DNA of 6,700 bases from Anaerolineae bacterium (GTDB lineage Bacteria > Chloroflexota > Anaerolineae > B4-G1). The stretch covers positions 1 to 6,700 of the forward strand of contig JAUWOI010000248.1 in NCBI GenBank assembly GCA_030612185.1, given 5' to 3'. A program made the position numbers and the translations under genes. The notes beneath the pieces were generated by a model, which saw only the letters and a program-made list of their open reading frames with translations, searched no databases and had not been told where the DNA came from. This document shows, in pieces, positions 1-5,274 of this stretch. The number at the start of each line of letters is the position of its first letter. Position 1 is the first letter of the stretch.

Positions 1-1
1 C

Positions 2-706
2 GACCTGCACATCGAGCACATCACCCCACGCGAGCAAAAGTTGCTCCAGTTGGTCCAGGAACTGGCCCCCGCCGTCGCAGTCATCACCGGCGCCGACCTC
101 AACCTCTCATCTATCCACGACGCCGACGCCCAGGCCAAGACGCGCGACCTGCTGGCGCGCCTGTGCGAGAATATCCACGGCCCCGTCTACGCCATCACTG
201 GCAGCCCCCCGGTAGATCTTCCTGAGGTCGTGCCGGCCATCTTCGAGGGCCTGCCCATCACCTGGCTGCTGGACGAGACAGTCGAACTGCACATCAACGA
301 CCATACCCTACGTCTCGTCGGCCTGCGCTGCACCCACGAGCGTCACCTGGATGCACCCCGCCTCCGTCGCTTGATGGACGATAGTCCGGGGGACAGATTC
401 ACATTGCTGCTCTACCACTCCCCCGACCTGATGCCGGAGGCGGTAGAATTGGGCGCCGACCTCTACCTCTGCGGTCACACCCACGGCGGACAGATCCGCC
501 TGCCTCTGTTCGGTGCGCTCGTCACCAGTTCCGATTTCTGGAAGCGCTACGAGATGGGCCGCTACGAGGAGGGAAAGACGACACTCTACGTGAGCCGCGG
601 GTTGGGGATGGAGGGACTGGGCGCTCCACGTGCTCGTTTCCTCGCCCCGCCCGAGGTCGTGCTGTGGACGCTGTCAAGACCTGACAGGTTTCCACAAATT
701 TCGTGA
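2..706 (+). CDS. Calcineurin-like metallophosphoesterase, 5'-truncated by window edge
   Basis: The frame is open from base 2, so the true start lies upstream; a TTG at 41 is internal because the metal-binding DLH triplet (Asp and His of motif I) is encoded at 2-10. Further downstream the protein shows a YHSPD segment (conserved His, about 413-427) and a CGHTHGGQ motif (about 470-492), the hallmark of the YkuE-like branch of metal-dependent phosphoesterases, which hydrolyse phosphoester bonds on a two-metal centre. Two other family motifs are altered. The usual GD motif reads TGADLNLS (about 86-109), and the usual GNH(D/E) reads ITGSPPVD (about 194-217), so the Asn-His pair is missing. The substrate cannot be told. 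YkuE-type members are often membrane-associated, but the N-terminus is not visible. The last nine codons (677-703) and the stop lie within an inverted-repeat element, so the C-terminal tail is probably not ancestral. The family is clear; activity is uncertain. Confidence 0.88.
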   Translation, partial: DLHIEHITPREQKLLQLVQELAPAVAVITGADLNLSSIHDADAQAKTRDLLARLCENIHGPVYAITGSPPVDLPEVVPAIFEGLPITWLLDETVELHINDHTLRLVGLRCTHERHLDAPRLRRLMDDSPGDRFTLLLYHSPDLMPEAVELGADLYLCGHTHGGQIRLPLFGALVTSSDFWKRYEMGRYEEGKTTLYVSRGLGMEGLGAPRARFLAPPEVVLWTLSRPDRFPQIS

Positions 707-775
707 CTTGAGGCCCCATTTGTCACTCGGCAACTGTGTTGAACAGCAAGTCTTGGGCAAAAACCTGTCAGGTCT
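677..775. repeat. Inverted-repeat element, 15-bp perfect arms
   Basis: Bases 677-691 (AGACCTGACAGGTTT) are the exact reverse complement of 761-775, with 69 bp between. Each arm is itself nearly self-palindromic around ACCTG-N-CAGGT. A smaller inner pair, GACTTG at 705-710 and CAAGTC at 747-752, could extend the fold. The element begins inside the phosphoesterase reading frame and supplies its stop codon. It encodes nothing evident. It may be a small interspersed (REP- or MITE-like) repeat, or a structured 3' end acting as a transcription barrier; there is no U-tract typical of an intrinsic terminator. Confidence 0.7.
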
Positions 776-850
776 AATGTCGCACCGGCCTGGAGGAGCC
801 AGTGCTAATTCACTCCCGGCCCAGCACCACTTGTTCCACGGCGGTGCCGC

Positions 851-878
851 TTGCTCACGCCCACTACTATGCTATAAT
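851..878 (+). promoter_or_regulatory. Extended -10 sigma70-type promoter of the pit operon
   Basis: A perfect TATAAT lies at 873-878, preceded by TG one base upstream (870-871), which makes an extended -10. The best -35 is TTGCTC at 851-856 with a 16-bp spacer, a weak match that an extended -10 can tolerate. Transcription would start near 885, giving about 65 nt of leader before the ATG at 949. This also argues against the upstream in-frame GTG at 802 as the start of the transporter. Confidence 0.6.
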
Positions 879-914
879 CTTAGAGCACACGAAAACCGGA
901 GAGATGCGTCACCT

Positions 915-949
915 GCCGCTAGCCGCTAACTGCCGACTGCTACCCGCTA
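915..949 (+). repeat. Degenerate heptamer repeat before the pit start codon
   Basis: Five consecutive 7-nt units can be read: GCCGCTA, GCCGCTA, ACTGCCG, ACTGCTA, CCCGCTA. The first two are identical and the others share the ACTGC or CCGCTA core. The last A is the first base of the ATG at 949. The unit length is not a multiple of three, and the run sits between the predicted transcription start and the start codon, so it is read as leader sequence and not as coding sequence. No Shine-Dalgarno motif is visible within it. Confidence 0.5.
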
Positions 950-1941
950 TGTCTATGTCACCATTACTAACCGCTTTCATCGCCATAGCCCTGGCGTTCG
1001 ACTTCTTGAACGGCTTTCACGGTAGCGCCAACATCGTCGCTACTATGATCTCATCACGCGCCATGAGCCCGCGACGCGCCCTGCTGCTCAGCGCGGCAGC
1101 GTATTTCACCGCCCCCTTCCTCTTCGGGGTCGCCGTGGCGACCACCATCGGCCACGAAGTTGTGCAGCCTTACGCGGCTACAATGGCGGTCGTGCTGGCA
1201 GCACTCCTGGCGGCCATCATCTGGAATCTGATCACCTGGTTACTCAGCATCCCCTCCAGTTCCTCCCATGCCCTCATCGGCGGGCTGGTGGGTGCGACCA
1301 TCGTGGGCTACGGGATAGACGCCGTACAACTCCCTGGGTTGCTCAAAATCATCACCACACTGCTGCTATCGCCACTGGTGGGGCTGCTCGGTGGTTACGT
1401 TCTCATGAAGTTGGTGCTTTTCCTGGCGCGGGGAGCCTCGCCGCGCATCAATTTGTTCTTCAAGCGTGCGCAGACTTTCACCGCACTGGCGCTGGCACTG
1501 AGCCACGGCACAAACGACGCGCAGAAAACGATGGGCCTCATAACGATGGGCCTGGTGGGATCCGGGGCCATGACTCAGTTCCAGGTGCCGTTGTGGGTAA
1601 TCGCCGCCAGCGCTGGGACCATCTCCCTGGGAACGGCCATAGGCGGCTGGCGCATCATCCGCACGCTGGGAGGGAAATTCTACAAGATTCGCCCGGTGCA
1701 CGGCTTCACCGCCCAGGTGACGTCGGCAATAGTAATCCTGGTGGCAGCGCTGCTGGGCGGCCCCGTCAGCACCACCCAGGTGGTCAGTTCAGCCATAATG
1801 GGTGTCGGGTCGGCCGAGCGGCTGAGCAAGGTGCGCTGGGGGGTCGTCGGCAACATCCTCGTCGCCTGGGTGCTGACCATCCCTGCCTCGGGGCTCCTGG
1901 CGGCGTTGGCGTATCTGGTGGTGCGGCGTATCGTGGTATAG
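949..1941 (+). CDS. pit: Pit-family inorganic phosphate transporter
   Basis: This 330-residue membrane protein belongs to the PiT family (PF01384), which imports phosphate with Na+ or H+ (or metal-phosphate complexes) across the cytoplasmic membrane. It is almost entirely hydrophobic helices, with the two inverted family signatures: FDFLNGFHGSANIVAT at residues 17-32 and SHGTNDAQKTMG at about 185-196. It also has the conserved PSSSSHALIGG (102-112) and PVSTTQV (272-278) segments. Length fits the compact bacterial form. The first signature carries Gly25 where the family normally has the phosphate/cation-site Asp (HDxAN); the second keeps its Asp. The start is the ATG at 949, which places the signature about 17 residues in. 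ATG 955 and ATG 904 (GGAGAG directly adjoining, spacing too short) are alternatives; GTG 802 precedes the promoter. The DUF47 gene follows 9 bp downstream. Family assignment is firm; exact start is not. Confidence 0.93.
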   Translation: MSMSPLLTAFIAIALAFDFLNGFHGSANIVATMISSRAMSPRRALLLSAAAYFTAPFLFGVAVATTIGHEVVQPYAATMAVVLAALLAAIIWNLITWLLSIPSSSSHALIGGLVGATIVGYGIDAVQLPGLLKIITTLLLSPLVGLLGGYVLMKLVLFLARGASPRINLFFKRAQTFTALALALSHGTNDAQKTMGLITMGLVGSGAMTQFQVPLWVIAASAGTISLGTAIGGWRIIRTLGGKFYKIRPVHGFTAQVTSAIVILVAALLGGPVSTTQVVSSAIMGVGSAERLSKVRWGVVGNILVAWVLTIPASGLLAALAYLVVRRIVV

Positions 1942-1946
1942 GAGGG
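1940..1946 (+). promoter_or_regulatory. Shine-Dalgarno site overlapping the pit stop codon
   Basis: AGGAGGG at 1940-1946 shares two bases with the TAG stop (1939-1941) of the transporter and sits 4-5 nt before the ATG at 1951. Ribosomes finishing the transporter would be placed on this site, which suggests translational coupling of the two genes. Confidence 0.7.
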
Positions 1947-1950
1947 AAGC

Positions 1951-2580
1951 ATGGGCTGGTTACAACGTTTCTTCAAGGCGCAGCCGAATCGGTTTATCCA
2001 GTTATTGATCCAGCAGGCCGAGTATACCGTCAAAGGTATGGAAGCACTACAGGAGTACATGGACGACCCATGCAAGGAACGGGCCGGACTTGTCACACGG
2101 ATGGAGAAAGAGGCTGACGAGATACGACGCATCCTGATTGACGAACTGAACCGCACCTTCGTAACGCCGATTGATCGCGAGGACATCTTTGCTCTCTCGC
2201 GTGCCATTGACGATATCATTGACTATGGCTACACGACGGTAGGCGAGATGTTCATCCTCGAAGTGGAACCGAACGACTACCTGCGGCGCATGGCCTCCCT
2301 GCTGTACGACGCCGCGCGCGAAATCCAACTGGGCGTGCAACGCCTGACCGACCACCCTGGCGTAGCCGAGGACCACGCCGTGCGGGCCAAGGCGCTGGAG
2401 AACCGCGTGGAGACCGTCTACCGCGAAGCAATCGCGGACCTATTCAACCAGCCGCAGGACGTGGAGCACATCGTGCACATGCTCAAACTGCGCGAGATCT
2501 ACCGTCACTTGAGCAACGCTGCCGACCGGGGAGACGAGGCAGCCAACGTACTCTCCGACATCGTGGTCAAGATGACGTAG
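1951..2580 (+). CDS. DUF47/PhoU-like phosphate transport accessory protein
   Basis: This 209-residue soluble, all-helical protein matches the DUF47 family (PF01865, TIGR00153 type), distant relatives of PhoU. Visible family marks are the E-KEADEIRR segment (about residues 52-60, acidic PhoU-like motif), the TPIDREDIFALSRAIDDIID segment (about 71-90), and the C-terminal REIYRHLSNAADRGDEAANVL helix followed by IVVKM (about 181-208). The length is normal for the family. Such genes sit beside pit in many bacteria, as in the orfA-pit pair of Sinorhizobium meliloti, and are thought to control or assist Pit transport at the inner face of the membrane. Here the Shine-Dalgarno overlaps the pit stop and the gap is only 9 bp, so the two should be made together. 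No promoter of its own is seen. The family is firm; the mechanism is an inference from family and context. Confidence 0.93.
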   Translation: MGWLQRFFKAQPNRFIQLLIQQAEYTVKGMEALQEYMDDPCKERAGLVTRMEKEADEIRRILIDELNRTFVTPIDREDIFALSRAIDDIIDYGYTTVGEMFILEVEPNDYLRRMASLLYDAAREIQLGVQRLTDHPGVAEDHAVRAKALENRVETVYREAIADLFNQPQDVEHIVHMLKLREIYRHLSNAADRGDEAANVLSDIVVKMT

Positions 2581-2655
2581 AATGAGCAATGAACCAATGA
2601 ACAATGAACAATGAACAATGAACAAATGAACAAATGAACAAATAAACAAATGAAC
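2581..2655 (+). repeat. Tandem AATGAAC heptamer/octamer repeat
   Basis: The array begins at the base after the DUF47 stop codon and has ten units: AATGAGC, AATGAACC, four exact AATGAAC copies (2596-2623), then four 8-nt units AAATGAAC, AAATGAAC, AAATAAAC, AAATGAAC (2624-2655). It is A-rich and almost free of T in the plus strand, in contrast with the GC-rich genes on both sides. The switch from 7- to 8-nt units by one added A suggests growth by slippage. The units are too short for CRISPR and have no spacers. Most units contain ATG, but no long open frame with a ribosome site results. Confidence 0.9.
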
Positions 2656-2707
2656 AAATCTGCCCGAACACGGTAGAGAACTTCGGGCCGATGACGAATC
2701 GGGAAAC

Positions 2708-4042
2708 ATGCCTGAATACGGAGAGCCCCTCACCAAACGCGAAAAAGAGATTCTGCGACTGGTAGCGACCGGCGTCACCAACCGCGAGATTGCCTACCAG
2801 TTGAGTATCAGTGTCAACACTGTCAAGGTTCACCTGCGCAACATCTTCGCCAAGTTAGGGGTCGAATCGCGTACCGAAGCGACAATGGTCGCCGTACGTG
2901 AGGGATGGGTGCCCGTTGAGAGCGTCGAAGGAGCATCACAAAGCGATACCGGTGCGCTTCTCCCATCCATTCCGACGGTTGCCCCGGAGCCACCCCTTCC
3001 CTGGCCCAAGCGAGTGGCGCTGATCGCTGCACTGCTGCTTGTAATGGCCGGGGTAGCCATGACGTGGCCCCGCAGCAGTCCACCAGAGGGTCCCGAACCG
3101 GACCTACCGCTAGACCAACCGCGAGGGCAGCCAGCAGTTGTGATAGAGGACACAGAATCCCCCTGGCAGGAGCAGGCCCAGATGCCCACCCGCCGGGCGT
3201 ACCTGGCACTTGCCGCAGTCGAGGACAGGATTCTGGCTATCGGAGGCTTAACCCCTGAGGGGGTCACGGCTGCAGTGGAGGCATACGATCCCGAAAACGA
3301 CGTCTGGACGCCGGGGAGCGACAAGCCCACGCCGGCGGCCTACGTCTCGGGCGCTGTGATCGGGACGGAAGTGTACGTGCCGGGCGGCTGCGACGCTGAG
3401 AATACACCGACGCGGCGGGTCGAGGTCTACGATGCCCTGGCCGACTCCTGGCGCGAGGCCAGGCCACTGCCGGAACCACGTTGCGCCTACGCGCTAACCG
3501 CGCTGGATGGAAGGCTTTACCTCTTCGGCGGGTGGGACGGGGAGCGGTACGTCGCCACGGTGTACGTCTACGATTCCCAGATGGATACCTGGACCGAAAC
3601 AACGGCGATGGACACAAGGCGGAGCCTCGCCGCAGCCGCTCCTCTGGGGGAACTCCTCTACGTCGTGGGCGGGTACGATGGCGAGCGAGAAATGACCACG
3701 TGCACAGTCTACGACCCGGTGGCGAGGACGTGGGCGGCGTGCGCACCGCTGGCAGTGGGGCGAGGAGGGCTGGGCCTGGTCGCTATGGGCAGCCAACTCT
3801 ACGCCATCGGTGGGGGCGGCTGGACCAGTTACCTGGGCTTCAACGAGCGCTACAACCCGGCCGACGACACCTGGAACGTGGTTGAAACACCATTGATAGA
3901 ACAATGGCGCAGCCCGGGCGTGGTCGCACTCAATACCACCATCTACGCCGTCGGTGGCTGGAACGGTGACTACCTGAGCCTGAACCAGGCCTACGCGGCA
4001 CTACCCTTCCGTATCTTCATCCCTGTAGGCCGTCAACAGTAG
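2708..4042 (+). CDS. Membrane one-component regulator: LuxR HTH, one TM helix, six-bladed kelch propeller
   Basis: The 444-residue protein has three parts. Residues 8-65 form a LuxR/GerE helix-turn-helix (LTKREKEIL, TNREIAYQLSIS, NTVKVHLRNIFAKL). Residues about 102-120 form one membrane helix with Lys-Arg at 101-102 on its N-terminal side, so the HTH should be cytoplasmic. Residues about 150-430 form kelch repeats: GG doublets at 179, 226, 274, 321, 368 and 416, and Trp at 153, 200, 248, 295, 342 and 389, a spacing of 47-48 residues that gives six blades outside the membrane. There is no receiver, kinase or PAS domain. The likely job is to sense an extracellular ligand or surface (perhaps a glycan) and control transcription from the membrane, as ToxR/CadC do with another HTH type; ligand and targets are unknown. 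The ATG at 2708 is the first in frame after a TGA at 2651; its ribosome site is weak (GGGAAA). The end, FRIFIPVGRQQ, looks like tails of exported Chloroflexota proteins. The stop is 9 bp from the convergent gene. Confidence 0.85.
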   Translation: MPEYGEPLTKREKEILRLVATGVTNREIAYQLSISVNTVKVHLRNIFAKLGVESRTEATMVAVREGWVPVESVEGASQSDTGALLPSIPTVAPEPPLPWPKRVALIAALLLVMAGVAMTWPRSSPPEGPEPDLPLDQPRGQPAVVIEDTESPWQEQAQMPTRRAYLALAAVEDRILAIGGLTPEGVTAAVEAYDPENDVWTPGSDKPTPAAYVSGAVIGTEVYVPGGCDAENTPTRRVEVYDALADSWREARPLPEPRCAYALTALDGRLYLFGGWDGERYVATVYVYDSQMDTWTETTAMDTRRSLAAAAPLGELLYVVGGYDGEREMTTCTVYDPVARTWAACAPLAVGRGGLGLVAMGSQLYAIGGGGWTSYLGFNERYNPADDTWNVVETPLIEQWRSPGVVALNTTIYAVGGWNGDYLSLNQAYAALPFRIFIPVGRQQ

Positions 4043-4051
4043 AGCGAGACA

Positions 4052-5005
4052 TCACAACGCCGGGCTAGCCAGCCGGGAGACCTTGACCCCTACCTCGCGC
4101 CAGGTGATCTTTGAAATCCCCAGTTTCTGGCGCAGTTTGTCGGCCGGCATCCCCGCCCGGTAGTCACGCACCGCGCAGGTCCAGCGCAGCACCTCAAAGG
4201 AGAGGGCATGGCCCAGTTCGGCCCGCCGGGCCACGTCGGCCAGGACGTACTCCAGGTTGCGGGCGGTGCAGGGGAAGATCGATTCCTGCGGCTGGCGCTG
4301 GGCGCGGTACTCGGCCAGCACGGCCGGCCACCACACCGGCAAGCGCAGTCTGCGCTCCTTGTGCTGGCGGCGGGGGTTGGCGTAGCGGATCCACAGCACC
4401 GGCTGGGTGGGGTCGCTGAAGTCGAAGTGGTTCATCACGAGACTCATACACTCCCCCTTCTTGATACCGGTGTGGAGGAGCAACGTCACGAGGAGGTGAG
4501 GACGGGCATCAGGTTTTTCAGCGTGGCGCAGCGATTGAGTCACCCCCAGTACCCGCTCGACCTCGGCGTCGGAGAGGATCTCGGGCAGCGGCGTCATCAC
4601 CGGCTTGTGAACCACAGGGTCAGCAGGGTCGAAAGGCAGCACCCCGGCCTCGACCAGCCAGCCGAAAAAGACCTTGAGCGTGGTCACGCGCCGGGCCAGT
4701 GACTTGGGGTTGCAGGGCACGCCGCGTTCGCGCACCAGCCAGTCGGTGAAACGATTGAGATCGCGGGTGGAGATGACACCGATGGCTGTCCCCACACCGA
4801 TGAACTGGGCCAGGATGTTGAGGTCGGAGAGAAAAGCCCTGATAGTGTTTTCGGCGAAGCCCTGCTGCTGCATGTGAACCTCGAAACCGCCCATAGCGGC
4901 ACGCAGCGAGGAGCGGGCGTCCAGACCAGGTGGGGCCACGGCTCTTGGAGGCCCCTCCATAGAGACAGAAGTATCCGCATCGGGCAGGACCATTTGTTCG
5001 ACCAT
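4052..5005 (-). CDS. Tyrosine-recombinase-fold protein lacking most catalytic residues
   Basis: The 317-residue protein has the two-domain plan of XerC/D-like integrases: a SAM-like core-binding domain at about 37-125 (ENTIRAFLSDLNILAQF, RRVTTLKVFFGWLVEAG) and a catalytic-type domain at about 140-310 (PEILSDAEVERVL, LLLHTGIKKGECMSL, HKERRLRLP, VLRWTCAVRDYRAGM, KLGISKITW). Aligned by eye to the R-K-H-R-H/W-Y set, Arg I is Lys182, the beta-hairpin Lys is kept (Lys216), the box II His is Glu271, Arg II is kept (Arg274), the next His is Ile297, and there is no Tyr at all after Tyr282, so no nucleophile. Strand exchange is therefore unlikely; DNA binding may remain. The reading frame is intact, with GAGAGG (plus coordinates 5012-5017) six bases before the ATG and a near-consensus promoter upstream, which argues for a working gene. 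A short N-terminal extension (1-35) is low in complexity. No att-like sites were found. Function is unknown; a DNA-binding or architectural role is a guess. Confidence 0.82.
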   Translation of the reverse strand: MVEQMVLPDADTSVSMEGPPRAVAPPGLDARSSLRAAMGGFEVHMQQQGFAENTIRAFLSDLNILAQFIGVGTAIGVISTRDLNRFTDWLVRERGVPCNPKSLARRVTTLKVFFGWLVEAGVLPFDPADPVVHKPVMTPLPEILSDAEVERVLGVTQSLRHAEKPDARPHLLVTLLLHTGIKKGECMSLVMNHFDFSDPTQPVLWIRYANPRRQHKERRLRLPVWWPAVLAEYRAQRQPQESIFPCTARNLEYVLADVARRAELGHALSFEVLRWTCAVRDYRAGMPADKLRQKLGISKITWREVGVKVSRLASPAL

Positions 5006-5043
5006 TGTACACCTCTCTTTCGCGTAGCCGTTCGTCCAGGCCT

Positions 5044-5072
5044 ATTCTACCCTCAAGCAGAGACAATGTCAA
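5044..5072 (-). promoter_or_regulatory. Near-consensus sigma70 promoter of the recombinase-like gene
   Basis: On the minus strand a perfect -35 TTGACA (plus 5067-5072) and a -10 TAGAAT (plus 5044-5049, 5 of 6) are separated by exactly 17 bp. The start of transcription would be near 5037, leaving a leader of about 30 nt before the ATG at 5005. This is the best -35/-10 pair seen in the window. Confidence 0.72.
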
Positions 5073-5135
5073 ACACACTAATCCCGCAGGGCGTGTAACG
5101 CGGAGCCCCGTCGCGTGTTATTTATAGTGATATTG

Positions 5136-5171
5136 CCACCGCGAGTACCACCGCGAGTACTCGTGGCGGTG
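5136..5171. repeat. 12-bp tandem duplication with palindrome
   Basis: CCACCGCGAGTA occurs twice in tandem (5136-5147 and 5148-5159) and is followed by CTCGTGGCGGTG (5160-5171). The second copy and this segment form a hairpin: CGAGTACTCG (5154-5163) is a 10-bp perfect palindrome, and CACCG (5149-5153) pairs with CGGTG (5167-5171) around a 3-base bulge. It lies midway between the divergent promoter of the recombinase-like gene and the lipid kinase start. It may be an operator or part of a mobile repeat. The rest of the spacer holds a loose inverted pair TAACGCG (5096-5102) / CGCG-TG-TTA (5112-5120). Confidence 0.6.
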
Positions 5172-5200
5172 ATTCGTCACTTCGTTCATCGCAATGACAG
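5172..5200. repeat. Possible interspersed repeat of the TCATTGCGA type
   Basis: Read on the minus strand this segment contains TCATTGCGA, then CGAAG, then GAATC. It resembles a short, non-coding repeat family seen in spacers of many unrelated bacteria (pattern TCATTGCGAG...CGAAG...AATC). The match is by memory of the pattern, is imperfect, and is a single copy in this window. Together with 5136-5171 it may be one composite element. Confidence 0.35.
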
Positions 5201-5235
5201 GCTGGGTAGTTACTTGTGAGCAATCTGTCTGGTCG

Positions 5236-5274
5236 CAGGAAAACGCTACAGGAAAACACTACAGGAGGACACTA
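5236..5274 (+). repeat. Triplicated 13-bp unit carrying the kinase ribosome binding site
   Basis: Three tandem 13-bp units precede and touch the start codon: CAGGAAAACGCTA (5236-5248), CAGGAAAACACTA (5249-5261) and CAGGAGGACACTA (5262-5274), the final A being the A of ATG. Only the third has the strong Shine-Dalgarno AGGAGG (5263-5268), five bases before ATG 5274, which fixes the start. The first two keep AGGA cores and could act as standby sites. The arrangement looks like duplication of a ribosome site by slippage. Confidence 0.75.

Noticed and set aside
671..782. PhoB-type Pho box upstream of pit (CTGTCA hexamers at 671 and 765)
   Set aside because: The CTGTCA words lie inside or next to the arms of the inverted repeat, the paired half-sites are 10 or 12 bp apart and not 11, and both lie well upstream of the extended -10 promoter. 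Repeat identity explains them better.
802..948. GTG start at 802 giving a 49-residue N-terminal extension of the transporter
   Set aside because: It lies upstream of the promoter at 851-878, the extension is not hydrophobic or family-like, and part of it is a 7-bp repeat not in step with codons.
1680..2219. Antisense open frame of about 179 codons across the pit/DUF47 junction
   Set aside because: It is opposite two well-recognised genes, has no family-like content or ribosome site, and is expected by chance in GC-rich DNA.
2581..2655. CRISPR array
   Set aside because: Units are 7-8 bp with no spacers and no cas genes nearby; it is a simple tandem repeat.
4060..4076. Hairpin between the convergent genes as a two-way terminator
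   Set aside because: The stem CCGG-g-CT / AGCCGG has a bulge, is short, lies inside the recombinase-like coding end and has no U-tract on either strand.
4111..4702. Plus-strand open frames opposite the recombinase-like gene
   Set aside because: Their translations are Pro/Arg/Gly-rich, typical of GC-rich shadow frames, with no motif; the minus-strand frame has clear recombinase-fold blocks.
5123..5128. TATAGT as a -10 box for the lipid kinase
   Set aside because: No -35 is found at a fitting distance and it lies about 150 bp upstream of the start codon with the repeat and palindrome in between.
4052..5273. Integrated mobile element with att sites
   Set aside because: No tRNA gene, direct-repeat ends, excisionase or phage genes are seen around the recombinase-like gene, and that protein lacks its nucleophile.
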